DNA of 20,574 bases, from assembly GCA_045634085.1 (NCBI GenBank), contig JAZQZM010000054.1:1-20574 (forward strand). Direction: 5' to 3'. The position numbers and the translations under genes were made by a program. The notes below the pieces were generated by a model. The model did not search any database and was not told where the DNA came from. It was given only the letters and a program-made list of their open reading frames with translations. This stretch comes from HGM04593 sp045634085. Its GTDB lineage: Bacteria; Bacteroidota; Bacteroidia; Bacteroidales; Bacteroidaceae. Shown here piece by piece: positions 7,989 through 15,931 of this stretch (its first letter is position 1; each line of letters starts with the position of its first letter).

Positions 7989-8733
7989 ATTTGTTCCATA
8001 TTGCCCAGGAGGCAAGTGCCTGAAGGTACCACATCTCGTAGCCGCTTTTGGTAGTGGCTCCCTGTGCGGCGCCCTTCTGCAGGAACAGTGTATTCTCGGG
8101 GTTGTATACGATGTCGTAGAGCAGGTGGCTGCCGTTAAGCAGGTCGTAGGGGATGTCGGGGCACTTGTCAACGCCATGGCCCACCATTCCCAGCGGAGTA
8201 CAGTTTACAATTACTGTATGGCTCTCCATTATTCCGGGTGTGATATCCTCATATGCAATGGCGTTCTCTCCAGCCTTGCGCGATACATACCGGCACTCAA
8301 TGCCAAGCTTCTCAAGTGCATATGTGATGGCTTTTGAAGCACCTCCGGTGCCAAGTATAAGCGCTTTGCTGTGCTTGCCTTGCAGCAACGGTTCTATTGA
8401 ACGCGAGAATCCTATTACGTCGCTGTTGTAGCCCCACAGGTGTGCTTTGCCATCGGCGTCGTGTGTCACTTTTACAACGTTCACGGCGTTTATGCCCTTG
8501 GCTTCGTCACTCATTCCCTCAAGGTACTGCATTACAGCAATCTTGTGCGGGATAGTGACGTTGAATCCCTGCAGTTCAGGGTGCTCCTCAATGATGCGGG
8601 GCAGTTCATCAATGCTCTCGATTTCAAAAGGAATGTAACGTGCGTCAATTCCCTCCTTCCCGAACTTGCCGTTGAAGAATGCCGGGCTTGCCGATTGGGC
8701 CAAGGGATATCCTATTATACCGTATTTTTTCAT
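7987..8733 (-). CDS. aroE: Shikimate dehydrogenase
   Basis: A 248-aa enzyme reducing 3-dehydroshikimate to shikimate with NADPH in aromatic amino-acid synthesis. QSASP (13-17) binds shikimate, NVTIPHK holds the catalytic Lys64, GYNSDVIGF holds Asp105 (Ser replaces the more usual Thr of GxNTD), LGTGGASKA (128-135) is the NADP loop followed by SRK, and NCTPLGM and the C-terminal GYEMWYLQA complete the family set. The ATG at 8733 overlaps the ubiE stop as ATGA, implying translational coupling; eight additional codons upstream lie inside ubiE and were not used. The stop TAA abuts the sulfatase remnant. Confidence 0.96.
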   Translation of the reverse strand: MKKYGIIGYPLAQSASPAFFNGKFGKEGIDARYIPFEIESIDELPRIIEEHPELQGFNVTIPHKIAVMQYLEGMSDEAKGINAVNVVKVTHDADGKAHLWGYNSDVIGFSRSIEPLLQGKHSKALILGTGGASKAITYALEKLGIECRYVSRKAGENAIAYEDITPGIMESHTVIVNCTPLGMVGHGVDKCPDIPYDLLNGSHLLYDIVYNPENTLFLQKGAAQGATTKSGYEMWYLQALASWAIWNK

Positions 8734-9464
8734 TTTGTTGCCAGATAGAATGTACATACTCCGCCAGTAAAGCGTCGGAACTCGACTTTGCTGAATCCGG
8801 CATTTCTTATGATTTTCTGCATGACCTCGCCCTGTGGGAATGCCGCAATGGATTCGGGGAGGTACTCATATGCCTTGTTGTCCTTTGAGAAGATGCGTCC
8901 CAATGTAGGCATCACATATTTTGCATATATGGGGAACAGCTGCTTCATGGGGAAGCGTGTCGGCGATGAGAGTTCAAGTATTGCAAGGTGTCCGCCGGGG
9001 CATAGTACTCGGTGCATTTCGCTTAAGGCTTTTTCCAGTTCCTGAAAATTGCGAACGCCGAACGATGATGTCACTGCGTCAAAACTGTTGTCGGGGTACG
9101 ATAGGGCAGTGCAGTCCTCTTTCTCGAACCTTATGTTCGTTACACCTCTCTTGTGGCACTTCTCTCTAGCAACCTGCATCATACCCTCCGATATGTCACA
9201 TCCTATGACAGTTTCGGGCTTGAGTCTCTTGTTTATGAGCAGTGCAAGGTCGCCTGTTCCGGTGGCAATGTCAAGTATGCGGCGCGGAGCAAACGGCTTT
9301 AAAGAGGATATGGCGCGTTTGCGCCATATCCTGTCGATGTTGAAGGATGCAAGGTTGTTGTATCTGTCATACTCCTTGGCAATGTTGTCGAACATTACCT
9401 CAACCTGTTCCCTCTTTTCGCCTTCATTGCTGTAGGGCTTTACCTGTTCGTGTGTGTATGCCAT
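8730..9464 (-). CDS. ubiE: Demethylmenaquinone methyltransferase
   Basis: A 244-aa SAM-dependent methyltransferase (MenG/UbiE) that performs the final C-methylation of menaquinone; in an anaerobic Bacteroidales the quinone is menaquinone for fumarate respiration. Motif I is LDIATGTGD (64-72), followed by GCDISEGMM with Asp90 as the SAM-ribose ligand. The UbiE signatures YDRYNNLAS, SFGVRNF and HRVLCPGGHLAILELSSP are clear. Length is normal. Nine bases separate it from purC upstream and it overlaps aroE by 4 nt, so it is internal to the operon. Confidence 0.96.
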   Translation of the reverse strand: MAYTHEQVKPYSNEGEKREQVEVMFDNIAKEYDRYNNLASFNIDRIWRKRAISSLKPFAPRRILDIATGTGDLALLINKRLKPETVIGCDISEGMMQVAREKCHKRGVTNIRFEKEDCTALSYPDNSFDAVTSSFGVRNFQELEKALSEMHRVLCPGGHLAILELSSPTRFPMKQLFPIYAKYVMPTLGRIFSKDNKAYEYLPESIAAFPQGEVMQKIIRNAGFSKVEFRRFTGGVCTFYLATK

Positions 9465-9473
9465 ATAGGGGGA

Positions 9474-10418
9474 TTATCCAAGGTACTCCTTCACGTTCTT
9501 CTCAATGCGTGCGTTGATGTCCTCGCACTCCTCCTTGACAAACTTCTCGCCTGTTATGTTCTCATAGAGTTCAATGTAGCGGTTGCTTATGCTCTCGACA
9601 ATCTCATCGGTCATCTCGGGAACCTGCTGTCCCTCTTTGCCCTGGAAACCGTTGTCCATGAGCCACTCGCGTACGAACTCCTTGGAGAGCTGCTTCTGGG
9701 GCTCGCCCTTCTCGAACTTCTCCTCATAACCCTCTGAGTAGAAATAGCGGCTGCTGTCGGGGGTGTGTATTTCGTCCATGAGGTAAATCTTGCCGTCGTG
9801 CTTGCCGAACTCATACTTTGTATCTACAAGGATGAGGCCGCGCTCTGCTGCAATCTCGGTTCCGCGCTGGAAGAGTGCAAGTGTGTACTTCTCGAGCAGT
9901 GCGTACTCCTCGGGAGTAGCGAGGCCCTGAGCAAGAATCTCCTCCTTTGAAATATCGGCATCGTGCTCGCCAATCTCGGCCTTTGTGGTAGGAGTGATGA
10001 TAGGCTGCGGGAACTTCTCGTTTTCTCTCATGCCCTCGGGGAGCTTCACACCACAGATTTCGCGTACGCCGCTTTTGTATGCACGCCATGCCGAACCGCA
10101 GAGATAGCCGCGTACAATCATCTCAACAGGGAAACCCTCGCACATTACACCTACGGTAACCATCGGGTCGGGTGTAGCGAGCTTCCAGTTGGGGCAGATG
10201 TCTGTTGTAGCGTCAAGGAACTTTGCTGCAATCTGGTTGAGCATCTGTCCCTTGAATGGGATACCCTTGGGGAGTACCACGTCGAATGCCGAGATGCGGT
10301 CGGTTGCAACCATCACCAGCTTGTCATCGCCTACTGTGTACACGTCGCGTACCTTGCCGTGATATACGTTCTTCTGATTGTTGAATTTGAATTCAGTGTT
10401 TGTCAATGCTTTTGCCAT
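9474..10418 (-). CDS. purC: Phosphoribosylaminoimidazole-succinocarboxamide synthase
   Basis: A 314-aa SAICAR synthetase that ligates aspartate to CAIR with ATP in de novo purine synthesis. The N-terminus has HGKVRDVY (the P-loop-like GKVRD motif) and TDRISAFDVVLP; MIVRGYLCGSAWRAYKSG and ILVDTKYEFG with MDEIHTPDSSRYF are the other signatures. At 314 aa it is the longer, yeast-like form rather than the roughly 237-aa E. coli form. Twelve bases separate it from phoH upstream. Confidence 0.97.
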   Translation of the reverse strand: MAKALTNTEFKFNNQKNVYHGKVRDVYTVGDDKLVMVATDRISAFDVVLPKGIPFKGQMLNQIAAKFLDATTDICPNWKLATPDPMVTVGVMCEGFPVEMIVRGYLCGSAWRAYKSGVREICGVKLPEGMRENEKFPQPIITPTTKAEIGEHDADISKEEILAQGLATPEEYALLEKYTLALFQRGTEIAAERGLILVDTKYEFGKHDGKIYLMDEIHTPDSSRYFYSEGYEEKFEKGEPQKQLSKEFVREWLMDNGFQGKEGQQVPEMTDEIVESISNRYIELYENITGEKFVKEECEDINARIEKNVKEYLG

Positions 10419-10430
10419 AATTGTATTATT

Positions 10431-11402
10431 TTAGTTTGTCTTTTTCTCTTTTTCTTTCTCTCTCATTGCCTGCTCGTGCTTCTCATACGCCTCAACGATG
10501 CGTGTCACAAGCCTGTGGCGCACAATGTCCTTCTTGTTGAGTTTTACAAAACCGATGCCCGGCACGCCATCGAGTATCTTCTGCGCGTGCAGCAGGCCCG
10601 AGTTCTGGTGTTGTGGCAGGTCAATCTGTGTGAGGTCACCTGTTATAATCATCTTTGTGTTCGTTCCCATGCGGGTGAGGAACATCTTTATCTGCTGTGG
10701 AGTGGTGTTCTGTGCCTCGTCAAGGATTACTATTGCATCGTTTAATGTACGTCCGCGCATGAAGGCAAGCGGCGCAATCTGAATCACATTGTTGTCCATG
10801 TGTTCCTTGAGCTTTGTCATTGGAATCATATCCTCAAGCGCGTCGTACAGCGGCTGCAGGTACGGGTCAATCTTGTCGCGCATGTCACCCGGTAGGAATC
10901 CGAGTTTCTCGCCTGCCTCCACTGCAGGGCGGCTGAGTATGATTTTCCTTATCTCGCGGTTCTTGAGTGCCCTCACGGCAAGTGCAATGGCCGTGTATGT
11001 CTTTCCTGTTCCGGCAGGGCCCACTGCAAACACCATGTCGTTCTTCTTGAACTCCTCGACAAGGCGGCACTGGTTCTCGCTGCGCGGGTAAATGGGGCGG
11101 CCGTTGATGTTGTAGACAATGACATTGCTGTCACTTCCCTTGTCGCCCTTCTTGCCGTTCACGGCGTCTATTATCGCCTCCTCGTTGAGGCTGTTGTATT
11201 TGTGGCAGTACTCCTTGAGCAGATTGAAGACCTTGCCGAAGCGTTCAAGCTCCTCCTCGTCGCCCATGGCGCGTATTATGTTGTCGCGTGCCACGATGCG
11301 CAGTTTCGGGTGCAGTCTCTTGAGCATCTGCAGGTGTACGTTGCCTGCTCCGTAGAAACCTACAAGGTCAATTCCGTCAAGAATAAAATTTCTCTCTATC
11401 AT
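10431..11402 (-). CDS. phoH: PhoH-like ATPase
   Basis: A 323-aa PhoH/YbeZ-family P-loop NTPase. The N-terminal about 85 residues form the usual lead domain (FYGAGNVHLQMLKRLHP). The Walker A is GPAGTGKT (128-135), the Walker B is VILDEAQNT, and TGDLTQIDLP is the conserved sensor region. Family members are linked to RNA metabolism and ribosome quality control, often together with the endonuclease YbeY; no ybeY is visible here. It lies 22 nt after the hydrogenase gene and 12 nt before purC, so all three are probably co-transcribed. Confidence 0.95.
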   Translation of the reverse strand: MIERNFILDGIDLVGFYGAGNVHLQMLKRLHPKLRIVARDNIIRAMGDEEELERFGKVFNLLKEYCHKYNSLNEEAIIDAVNGKKGDKGSDSNVIVYNINGRPIYPRSENQCRLVEEFKKNDMVFAVGPAGTGKTYTAIALAVRALKNREIRKIILSRPAVEAGEKLGFLPGDMRDKIDPYLQPLYDALEDMIPMTKLKEHMDNNVIQIAPLAFMRGRTLNDAIVILDEAQNTTPQQIKMFLTRMGTNTKMIITGDLTQIDLPQHQNSGLLHAQKILDGVPGIGFVKLNKKDIVRHRLVTRIVEAYEKHEQAMREKEKEKKTN

Positions 11403-11424
11403 CTAAATCGTATAAATACTTTTG

Positions 11425-12849
11425 TCATTTCTTCTTTACTTCGGCATCAAAGCGTCGTGCTGCCTCGCCGCCTCCGCTGCATGCACATGGGCCGGTGATG
11501 CATCCGCCGGGGCAGGACATGACCTCAATAATCTTGCCTGGACACTTGCCCGTCTTGGCATATCCCTTGAGCAAGGCTATGTTCTTCTTGTTGAGGTCGG
11601 CAATCACTACGCCCTCGAGGTTCTCGTCGCCAAGGTGGTGTTTTACTGCGGTGAATACACCTGTTGTCTTTGCAAAGTTATGGGCATCGACACATGCTGT
11701 CTCGGCAGGTGTATAGGGCATTGTGCTCTCTATGTCAATTCCCATTCCCTGCATTACTGCGTCAATCTCGCGGAATGTGAGCACATAGTCCACATTGCTG
11801 TCATTGAATCCCTCGGCCTTTTTCGAAGCACATGGCGCAATGAACACCGTTACGCAATCCTCGCCGAACTTCTCCTTTGCATATATTGCAGTGTAGTGCA
11901 TGGGGGAACGGGTCGATGATACATACTTCGCAATCTCGGGTATGTGTTTCTTCGTGAGGCTTACATATGCCGGGCAGCAACTTGTGGTCATGAACGGCTG
12001 ACCCTCCTCAATCTTCTCCTTCAGTTCCTCGGCCTCGCGGCGTGTTGTCTCCTCGGCACCGTATGCAACCTCTACAATGTCGCTGAAGCCTATTGCCTTC
12101 ATTGCACCGTATACCTGTGCTATTGGTTTGCCGAACTGTGCCAGTACCGCAGGAGCAACCATAGCAACGACCTTCTTGTCTTCGCGCATCTTCTTGAGTA
12201 CGTCGAAAACCTCGCACTTGTCGAAGATGGCTCCGAACGGGCATGCGTTAAGGCATTTTCCGCAGTAGATGCACTTTTCGGGGTCAATATGTTCAACGCC
12301 GTACTCATCCTTTGAAATAGCCTTCACGGGACAAGCCTCCTCGCATGGGACAGGCATGTATATGATTGCGTGGTATGGACACACCTGATGGCACTTGCCG
12401 CAGCTTATGCACTTGTCGTGGTCAATGTGTGCCTTGTCGTCCTTGTCGTAGTAGATGGCATCCTTGGGACAATTGGTGTAGCACGGGCGCGCAACGCATC
12501 CACGGCACAGGTTCGATACCTCGTAGTTGCTCTTTACGCATGAAGAGCATGCCTCGTCCATTACGTGGAGCACGGCGCCATCCTGCATGTCAATGTTTTC
12601 GCGCTGCATCATACGCTGTACGTAACTGCTCAGCGGGTCCATCTCATCAAATTCATCATGCATGGTAAAGCCAAGCATTGCTATGGTCTTGTATTTGACT
12701 ACTGCGCGTTCCTTGTGGATGCAGCATCTTCCCTTAGGTTTTTGGTTGCGTGGATACATCCTGTATGGCATACTGTCAATGTTCTCAAGGAGAGTATCGT
12801 CCTTCCACATTGCAACCAATTTCTTCAAAAGTTTATATCGTACAAACAT
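11425..12849 (-). CDS. [FeFe] hydrogenase, probably group B, monomeric
   Basis: A 474-aa cytosolic iron hydrogenase that interconverts protons and H2, probably with ferredoxin. Residues 100-205 hold cysteine sets for [4Fe-4S] clusters: CRGCVARPCYTNC, CISCGKCHQVC with CEEAC, and CIYCGKCLNAC. The H-cluster motifs follow: L1 TSCCPAY (289-295, C291 and ligand C292), L2 IAPCASKKAE (C340) and L3 EVMSCPGGC (C446, C450). TSCCPA instead of TSCCPGW, APC instead of MPC, and the N-terminal MYPRNQKPKGRCCIHKERAV region match what I know of group B enzymes of gut Bacteroidetes. It heads the operon hydrogenase-phoH-purC-ubiE-aroE and is divergent from hydE-hydG. A MITE-like element ends 30 bp upstream of its ATG. 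Confidence 0.93.
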   Translation of the reverse strand: MFVRYKLLKKLVAMWKDDTLLENIDSMPYRMYPRNQKPKGRCCIHKERAVVKYKTIAMLGFTMHDEFDEMDPLSSYVQRMMQRENIDMQDGAVLHVMDEACSSCVKSNYEVSNLCRGCVARPCYTNCPKDAIYYDKDDKAHIDHDKCISCGKCHQVCPYHAIIYMPVPCEEACPVKAISKDEYGVEHIDPEKCIYCGKCLNACPFGAIFDKCEVFDVLKKMREDKKVVAMVAPAVLAQFGKPIAQVYGAMKAIGFSDIVEVAYGAEETTRREAEELKEKIEEGQPFMTTSCCPAYVSLTKKHIPEIAKYVSSTRSPMHYTAIYAKEKFGEDCVTVFIAPCASKKAEGFNDSNVDYVLTFREIDAVMQGMGIDIESTMPYTPAETACVDAHNFAKTTGVFTAVKHHLGDENLEGVVIADLNKKNIALLKGYAKTGKCPGKIIEVMSCPGGCITGPCACSGGGEAARRFDAEVKKK

Positions 12850-12882
12850 GGCGTTGTTGTTATATCCCTTTTGCCGGTTTAA

Positions 12883-13065
12883 GAAGCTGTTTAAAATTAT
12901 ATCGCCAAATTTTTATAGAGCAAGAATAGGGTGTTTGTTTTTTAAAAGGGCGCATAGCGGGCTATGTAACCGCAAAAAAGAATGAAACATACATTCTTGG
13001 ATATAAAAATGGTGAAACTGTCAGCTTCTGTAAAAAAATGTTTTTTTAGAAATTTAAACAGCTTC
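12883..13065. mobile_element. MITE-like element, 183 bp, no coding capacity
   Basis: Perfect 13-bp terminal inverted repeats (GAAGCTGTTTAAA at 12883-12895 and its complement at 13053-13065) are flanked on both sides by TAA (12880-12882 and 13066-13068), as expected of a 3-bp target-site duplication. Inside are two hairpins: CATAGC/GCTATG (12953-12958 with 12961-12966) and AAGAATG/CATTCTT (12978-12984 with 12992-12998). No transposase fragment is recognisable, so it would depend on a full-length IS elsewhere. The 3-bp TNA duplication is compatible with IS5-group elements, but the parent family is unproven. It lies between the divergent hydrogenase and hydE genes. Confidence 0.75.
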
Positions 13066-13107
13066 TAAAATTTGGTGTAAAAGTAACTAAAAAACATTGA
13101 ATTCTGC

Positions 13108-13115
13108 TACATTTG
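13108..13115 (+). promoter_or_regulatory. Likely -7 box for hydE-hydG
   Basis: TACATTTG is a perfect TAnnTTTG match, 31 nt before the hydE GTG, so the leader would be about 25 nt. No TTG is present at the usual spacing upstream. The box lies outside the MITE, between its right end and hydE. Confidence 0.4.
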
Positions 13116-13146
13116 CAACAATGTTTCTTTAGAAAAACAAAAAAAA

Positions 13147-14202
13147 GTGGATAAAAGCGCAACTGACAGTGTGGTAGCCCTGCTTGAGAGTCAAAGGAAA
13201 CTCTCTGTTGCAGAGTGGAATGTCATGCTTCATGCCTTTGAAAACGGTGGCGTGGAGCAACTGGCAGCAAAGGCGCGTGAGGTTGCATTACGGCATTTTG
13301 GCAATAGGGTATATGTGCGTGCACTCATTGAGATAAGCTCCTATTGTCGAAATAACTGCCTTTACTGTGGTCTGCGTTGCAGCAACCCGCTTGCAGTGCG
13401 CTACCGCCTCACAAAAGAGCAGATTCTTGAGTGCTGTGACAATGCTGCGCAGGCCGGTTTCAATACCTTTGTATTGCAAGGTGGCGAGGACTCTTTGCAA
13501 AGCGATGAATGGCTAGCCCATGTGGTTTCGGAGGTGAAATCTCGTTACCCCGATAAGGCTGTCACACTATCTGTGGGGGAACGCACGGCCGACGGATATG
13601 CCCTGTTGCGCGAAGCCGGTGCCGACAGGTATCTGCTGCGCCACGAGACGGCCGATACTCGACATTACTCTCATCTGCATCCCTCATCCATGAGTCTTGA
13701 AAACCGCAGACTGTGTCTTCGTGTGTTGAAGGAACTCGGTTTTCAGACAGGTTCAGGCATGATGGTGGGCTCTCCTGGGCAGACGAAAGGACATCTTGCC
13801 CAGGACCTTGCGTTGCTCGATGAGCTTCAGCCGCATATGATAGGCATAGGTCCGTTCATTCCTGCAAAAGGAACTCCGTTTGAGGGTGAGTCGGCCGGCA
13901 GTGTGAACGATACTTTGCTGTTGCTTTCGCTACTACGTCTGCGCTTTCCGAGTGCACTTATCCCTGCGACAACGGCACTTGCTACTCTCTGCTGTGATGG
14001 AACTGAACGTGGTGTTCTTGCCGGTGCCAATGTGGTAATGCCCAACATGACGCCGCTTGAATTCAGAGGCAAATATGCGATATACGACAATAAGAAAATC
14101 AGCGGCAGTGAGTCGGCCGAACAATTGGCTCTGCTGAGTGAAAGGTTGGAAAAAATAGGCTACGTGATTGACTTTTCACGTGGAGACAATGATACGAGGT
14201 GA
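13147..14202 (+). CDS. hydE: [FeFe] hydrogenase maturase HydE, radical SAM
   Basis: A 351-aa radical SAM enzyme needed to build the diiron subcluster of the H-cluster; it acts on the HydG-derived Fe-cysteine-CO/CN complex. The cluster motif is SYCRNNCLYC (CX3CX2C: C67, C71, C74). FVLQGGEDS, SVGERTADGY, LLRHETAD with HPSSMSLENR, GSGMMVGSPGQT and IGIGPFIPAKGTPF are characteristic HydE segments. The GTG at 13147 is the only start near the family N-terminus. It is divergent from the hydrogenase. hydG follows after 128 nt, a wide gap that contains no terminator-like hairpin, so co-transcription is likely. Confidence 0.95.
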   Translation: MDKSATDSVVALLESQRKLSVAEWNVMLHAFENGGVEQLAAKAREVALRHFGNRVYVRALIEISSYCRNNCLYCGLRCSNPLAVRYRLTKEQILECCDNAAQAGFNTFVLQGGEDSLQSDEWLAHVVSEVKSRYPDKAVTLSVGERTADGYALLREAGADRYLLRHETADTRHYSHLHPSSMSLENRRLCLRVLKELGFQTGSGMMVGSPGQTKGHLAQDLALLDELQPHMIGIGPFIPAKGTPFEGESAGSVNDTLLLLSLLRLRFPSALIPATTALATLCCDGTERGVLAGANVVMPNMTPLEFRGKYAIYDNKKISGSESAEQLALLSERLEKIGYVIDFSRGDNDTR

Positions 14203-14330
14203 AAAGTGAAAGTTGAAAACGGAAAGGAGAACTGCACTCGTTGTAAAACTTTAAAGTGGACTTTGTGTTTAACCCGTTTGCATAAGCAGTTGAATTTGTG
14301 TTCAAAAAAGAATTTGAAGTAGAATATTAT

Positions 14331-15749
14331 ATGTACAATCCAAAATCGACAATAGCGACTGAGTTTATCAGTGATGGCGAGATACGTGCAACAATGCAGT
14401 ATGCACGCGCGAATAGCGACAACCGCGCACTCATGGAGGAAATCCTTGCAAAGGCAGGGGAGTATAAGGGTATAAGCCATCGCGAGGCGGCGCTGTTGCT
14501 TGAGTGCGACGACCCCGAAATTATAACCCGTATCTATGCGCTTGCCAATGAAATAAAGCATCGTTTCTATGGCAACCGCATAGTGATGTTTGCGCCGCTT
14601 TACCTCTCCAACTACTGTGTCAACGGCTGTGTCTATTGTCCTTATCATGCAAAGAACAAAAGCATCCGCCGCAAGAAACTTACACAGGACGAGATTCGTG
14701 CCGAGGTTATTGCGCTGCAGGATATGGGGCACAAACGTCTTGCCCTTGAGGCCGGAGAACATCCGTTGAAGAACCCTATTGAGTATATCCTTGAGAGTAT
14801 ACACACAATTTACAGCATAAAGCACAGGAACGGGGCAATACGCCGTGTCAATGTTAATATCGCTGCTACAACGGTAGAGAATTATCGCCGTCTGCGCGAT
14901 GCCGGCATAGGTACGTATATCCTTTTTCAGGAGACATATAATAAGGAGAATTATGAAGCACTGCATCCCACAGGCCCCAAAAGCGACTATGCGTGGCACA
15001 CCGAGGCCATGGACCGTGCAATGCAGGGCGGAATTGATGATGTAGGCATAGGTGTGCTCTTCGGGCTTGAGACCTACTGCTACGACTTTGTGGGACTTCT
15101 CATGCATGCCGAGCATCTTGAGGCGACCTACGGGGTTGGGCCGCATACGATAAGCGTGCCACGCCTTTGCAAGGCCGATGACGTCGACACTGCCGATTTT
15201 GAGAATGCTGTGCCCGACGACATCTTTTACAAAATTGTTGCAATAATACGCATTGCAGTGCCATATACCGGCATGATAATCTCCACACGCGAGAGTGCCA
15301 AGAGCCGAGAGAGGTTGCTCGAACTTGGCATTTCGCAGATAAGTGGCGGCTCGCGTACCAGTGTCGGCGGTTATGTCACCGATGAGGCTCCCGAGGAGAA
15401 CTCTGCGCAATTTGATATAGCCGACCATCGTTCGCTTGATGAGGTAGTGGGGTGGCTGCTCGACCTTGACCACATACCCAGTTTCTGTACCGCATGTTAC
15501 CGCGAGGGCCGTACCGGCGACCGTTTCATGTCGCTGCTCAAGAGTGGACAGATATCGAACTGTTGTTTGCCCAATGCTCTGATAACACTCAAGGAATATC
15601 TCAAGGACTATGCTTCGCCCGCTACGCGTGCCAAAGGTGAGGCAATGATAGAACGCCTGTTGCAGGGCGTGCCGAACGAACGCGTACGTTCAAGGGCGGG
15701 GGAGTATCTTGCCCGAATTGACAGTGGCGAGAGGGATTTCAGGTTCTGA
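14331..15749 (+). CDS. hydG: [FeFe] hydrogenase maturase HydG, tyrosine lyase
   Basis: A 472-aa radical SAM enzyme that cleaves tyrosine to p-cresol, CO and cyanide and assembles the Fe(CO)2CN synthon for the H-cluster. The radical SAM site is NYCVNGCVYC (CX3CX2C: C96, C100, C103). The C-terminal auxiliary cluster site has the HydG-specific spacing CX2CX22C (C386, C389, C412). LALEAGEHP and FQETYNKENYEALHPTGPK are further signatures that separate it from ThiH. The ATG at 14331 is preferred over an in-frame GTG at 14298, whose extra 11 residues look non-coding. It ends 28 nt before a strong terminator; hydF does not follow. Confidence 0.96.
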   Translation: MYNPKSTIATEFISDGEIRATMQYARANSDNRALMEEILAKAGEYKGISHREAALLLECDDPEIITRIYALANEIKHRFYGNRIVMFAPLYLSNYCVNGCVYCPYHAKNKSIRRKKLTQDEIRAEVIALQDMGHKRLALEAGEHPLKNPIEYILESIHTIYSIKHRNGAIRRVNVNIAATTVENYRRLRDAGIGTYILFQETYNKENYEALHPTGPKSDYAWHTEAMDRAMQGGIDDVGIGVLFGLETYCYDFVGLLMHAEHLEATYGVGPHTISVPRLCKADDVDTADFENAVPDDIFYKIVAIIRIAVPYTGMIISTRESAKSRERLLELGISQISGGSRTSVGGYVTDEAPEENSAQFDIADHRSLDEVVGWLLDLDHIPSFCTACYREGRTGDRFMSLLKSGQISNCCLPNALITLKEYLKDYASPATRAKGEAMIERLLQGVPNERVRSRAGEYLARIDSGERDFRF

Positions 15750-15776
15750 TGGCGCAAATAGAGTGTGTCGTATGTT

Positions 15777-15814
15777 CATTCCGTTCCTTTGAAGAGAGAA
15801 CGGAATGTTTTTTT
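15777..15814 (+). terminator. Rho-independent terminator of hydE-hydG
   Basis: A perfect 10-bp stem (CATTCCGTTC 15777-15786 with GAACGGAATG 15798-15807), an 11-nt loop and seven T residues follow the hydG stop by 28 nt. Confidence 0.9.
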
Positions 15815-15895
15815 GTTGTTAAAACAGATATATTCAAGTTGTTGTGCTGATTGTGAATATTTTTCTTATAATGTAAATATTTTAATATTTATGTG

Positions 15896-15925
15896 TTTGT
15901 TTTTAAAATAATTCAACTAATTTTG
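15896..15925 (+). promoter_or_regulatory. Promoter of the structured RNA
   Basis: TTTG (15896-15899), an 18-nt spacer and TAATTTTG (15918-15925) match the Bacteroidetes -33/-7 pattern on both elements. This is the best promoter in the window and predicts a transcript start at about 15930-15933, just where the first RNA hairpin begins. Confidence 0.6.
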
Positions 15926-15931
15926 CCATTG

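Noticed and set aside
8400..8440. GYNSD in AroE as an active-site mutation
   Set aside because: The catalytic Asp and Lys are both kept; Thr to Ser next to the Asp is a conservative change and all other motifs are intact.
14163..14210. 8-bp inverted repeat CTTTTCAC/GTGAAAAG around the hydE stop as a terminator
   Set aside because: The stem is short, the spacer is about 20 nt, there is no T-run, and hydG lies downstream in the same direction.
14160..15473. 437-codon open frame on the minus strand opposite hydG
   Set aside because: It is antisense to a confidently identified gene, has a Cys/Tyr/Ile-rich composition with no recognisable domain, and reflects codon bias of hydG.
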